The position numbers and the translations under genes were made by a program. Below the pieces are notes generated by a model. It was not told the DNA's origin, ran no database searches, and saw only the letters and a list, made by a program, of their open reading frames with translations. Source: Alphaproteobacteria bacterium (lineage in GTDB: Bacteria; Pseudomonadota; Alphaproteobacteria; Reyranellales; Reyranellaceae). From it: a stretch of 64,000 bases of DNA. Shown here piece after piece: positions 62,552 through 64,000 of this stretch (positions are counted from its first letter, which is position 1; each line of letters begins with the position of its first letter). The stretch covers positions 31,206-95,205 of the forward strand of contig JAFKFK010000025.1 in the NCBI GenBank assembly GCA_017307275.1, in the 5' to 3' direction.

Positions 62552-63388
62552 ATGCTGATCGCCGATGCCCAGGTACACATCTGGGTAGCCAATACGCCTG
62601 AGCGTCCATGGCCCGCGCGCGCCGAGCCGCATCGTGCGCCGTTGGGCAAGGACGAGCTACTGGCGGAGATGAACAAGGCCGGTGTCGATCGTGTGATCCT
62701 GGTACCACCGTCGTGGGAAGGCGATCGCAACGATCTCGCGATCGAAGCCGCTGCAGCTCACCCGGACCGCTTCGCCGTCATGGGCCGCTTCGATCCCGAG
62801 ATGCCCGGCGCCCGTGCCCAGGTCGCGGACTGGAAGAAGCAGCCGGGCATGCTCGGCATGCGCTTTACCTTCCATACGGAGATCCTGCGCAAGCCGCTGC
62901 TCGACGGCAGATTCGACTGGGTGTGGGGCGAGATGGAGAAGGCCGGCATTCCCGCCATGGTGCTGTTCCATCACGAGTACATGCCTCTCGCCGATGGCAT
63001 CGCCGAACGCTATCCGGGCCTGCACCTTGTGCTCGATCATCTCGGTCTGAAGAGCGGCAAGGGCGTCACGGAAGCGTCCAACTTCGCGACGCTCGACAAC
63101 GTGCTGGCGCTGGCGAAGCGGCCGAACGTGGCGGCCAAGGTTTCGGCATTGCCGTGCTACGCCGACGACAAGATTTATCCTTTCAAGTCGCTACACGCAC
63201 ATATCGAGCGCGTATTCGATGCCTTCGGACCAAAGCGTACTTTTTGGGGAACCGATTGGTCGCGGCTGCCTTGTAACTACAGCCAGGGCGTCACCATGTT
63301 CACGGAGGAATTGCCGTGGCTCAAAGGCCAGGATCTGGAATGGGTGATGGGTCGTGGCGTGTGTGAGTGGATTGGATGGAGGATCTGA
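62552..63388 (+). CDS. Amidohydrolase family 2 (TIM-barrel) protein, lactonase-like
   Basis: A 278-residue metal-dependent hydrolase of the COG3618/Amidohydro_2 group. It starts MLIADAQVHIWVANTPERPW and has HPDRFAVMGRFDPEMPGARA, LFHHEYMPLADGIAERYPG, LVLDHLGLKSGKG, and TFWGTDWSRLPCNY with the catalytic Asp. AGGAG precedes the ATG. Relatives hydrolyse sugar lactones (for example L-fuconolactone) or decarboxylate aromatic acids. In this operon, with an SDR, an enolase-superfamily enzyme and an aldolase, a lactonase role is attractive but unproved. Confidence 0.85.
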   Translation: MLIADAQVHIWVANTPERPWPARAEPHRAPLGKDELLAEMNKAGVDRVILVPPSWEGDRNDLAIEAAAAHPDRFAVMGRFDPEMPGARAQVADWKKQPGMLGMRFTFHTEILRKPLLDGRFDWVWGEMEKAGIPAMVLFHHEYMPLADGIAERYPGLHLVLDHLGLKSGKGVTEASNFATLDNVLALAKRPNVAAKVSALPCYADDKIYPFKSLHAHIERVFDAFGPKRTFWGTDWSRLPCNYSQGVTMFTEELPWLKGQDLEWVMGRGVCEWIGWRI

Positions 63389-63588
63389 TGCTTGGGAACA
63401 AGCGTAGCGTCCCGCTCTGGCGACAGCGCCGGACCCAGCTTCTGCCTCTGGAGCAGTCTTTGGCTGCGGGCCGCACCAGCAGCCGTACCGTAAAGCCCGC
63501 CATGGCCGCGAAGGACATCAAGGTCGCGCGGGCGAGGAGCCGGATAAAGGCCGAAGCAAAGCGGATGGGCCGCTTCTCCGAGGCCTGA
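63388..63588 (+). CDS. Small basic protein, unknown function
   Basis: A 66-residue, strongly basic protein (MLGNKRSVPLWRQRRTQLLP, then Ala-, Arg- and Lys-rich sequence ending AKRMGRFSEA). The ATG at 63388 overlaps the stop codon of the amidohydrolase gene (TGATG) with GGAGGA upstream. It has no membrane segment. A nucleic-acid-binding role is possible from charge alone. It is convergent with the unrecognised gene at 63596. Confidence 0.5.
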   Translation: MLGNKRSVPLWRQRRTQLLPLEQSLAAGRTSSRTVKPAMAAKDIKVARARSRIKAEAKRMGRFSEA

Positions 63589-63595
63589 AGGCCCT

Positions 63596-64000
63596 CTAGA
63601 GAGGGCGTGTCACGGTTTCCGAGCCGCCGCCCCAGATCGGCAGATAGCTCATCTTGTAGCCTGCGCCGCCCGTGACGATGACATTGATGGCATCGGGCGC
63701 ACGCGCAACGCCTTGCCCTTCGTCGAAGAGATGGCGCTGCACGCGGGCAAGGTCCCAGGTGTCGTGGCGCACAATCTTCTCGGCCATCTCCAGCGGCAGC
63801 AAAACGACCTGCTCGCCACGCTCGTTTTTACGGCCGATCCCCGACATCACGATTGCGGCACGCATGGCCGTTGCAATCGGTGACAGGATGGCCTCGGGGG
63901 TCGCACCTTCACCGTCGCCCGGCAGTATCTCGGCCGTTCCGGAGACACCCATGACGGTGAGCGCACTGGCATCGCTGCCGAGGCCGCGGCGGGCCGTCAG
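63596..64000 (-). CDS. Hypothetical protein (5' end outside window)
   Basis: An open frame on the minus strand runs from the stop at 63596 to the window edge, so the start is not visible; the ATG at 63952 is internal or an alternative. The visible 134 residues include LTARRGLGSDASALTVMGVS, GEGATPEAILSPIATAMRAA, LLPLEMAEKIVRHDTWDLAR and the C-terminal INVIVTGGAGYKMSYLPIWG. The GGAGYKMSYLPIWG end is glycine-rich and may bind a nucleotide or metal. I do not recognise the family with certainty. Confidence 0.6.
   Translation of the reverse strand: MTARRGLGSDASALTVMGVSGTAEILPGDGEGATPEAILSPIATAMRAAIVMSGIGRKNERGEQVVLLPLEMAEKIVRHDTWDLARVQRHLFDEGQGVARAPDAINVIVTGGAGYKMSYLPIWGGGSETVTRPL

Overview
The window is high-G+C, gene-dense chromosomal DNA, about 70 genes with mostly short gaps. 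The gene families and the weak or absent Shine-Dalgarno sequences suggest an alphaproteobacterium. Examples are class III CoA transferases, Bug/TctC binding proteins, polar amino-acid and SsuABC-type transporters, a D-carbamoylase, glutaryl- and isobutyryl-CoA dehydrogenases and several GSTs. A soil or water genus such as Reyranella or a Bradyrhizobium relative is possible, but this is inference from gene content only. I see no rRNA, tRNA, CRISPR, transposase or phage gene.

Layout: (1) 1-963, the 3' part of a ferredoxin-NADP reductase. (2) 982-10314, a hydantoin/ureide catabolic locus: ATZ/TRZ-type amidohydrolase, DapA-like lyase, D-hydantoinase, N-carbamoyl-D-amino-acid hydrolase, flavin reductase-like protein, hydantoin racemase and a polar amino-acid ABC transporter. 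(3) 10311-19594, small secreted proteins and lipoproteins (MliC-like, BamE-like, a MORN protein, two paralogous exported proteins), a Bug protein, a second amidohydrolase, NnrU and a split CHR chromate transporter. (4) 19697-28107, an aminotransferase, an ABC-2 exporter, a MepA-GNAT-methyltransferase operon, an enoyl-CoA hydratase, a TauD-like dioxygenase and a CNNM/CorC protein. (5) 28193-31419, two translationally coupled exported serine proteases, one trypsin-like and one subtilisin-like. (6) 31430-35912, a leftward DMT exporter - CoA transferase - penicillin acylase operon.

(7) 35943-39495, two paralogous YheT-type hydrolases flanking argC. The 334-base gap upstream of argC holds a candidate arginine attenuator: a small ORF with five consecutive Arg codons, a complementary segment and a U-tailed hairpin. 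(8) 39629-46264, LysR regulator, PEP-mutase family enzyme, Nudix, hemB, and a valine-degradation operon with a near-consensus leaderless promoter. (9) 46254-52575, three GST-like genes, MaoC, an ABM monooxygenase, CorA, TauE and glutaryl-CoA dehydrogenase. (10) 52706-63388, an SsuABC-type transporter divergent from a long catabolic operon: TIM-barrel isomerase, enolase-superfamily enzyme, atypical SDR, double GNAT, DapA-like aldolase, amidase, membrane protein and amidohydrolase. A 36-base dyad overlaps the putative promoter between the two. (11) 63596-64000, an unrecognised gene cut by the window edge.

The most noteworthy items are the argC leader, the protease pair, the dyad-controlled catabolic locus (which resembles a non-phosphorylative sugar-acid pathway with added amidase and acetyltransferase), a hairpin that places a Shine-Dalgarno sequence in its loop at 11793-11817, and an orphan LacI-like palindrome at 39516-39531.
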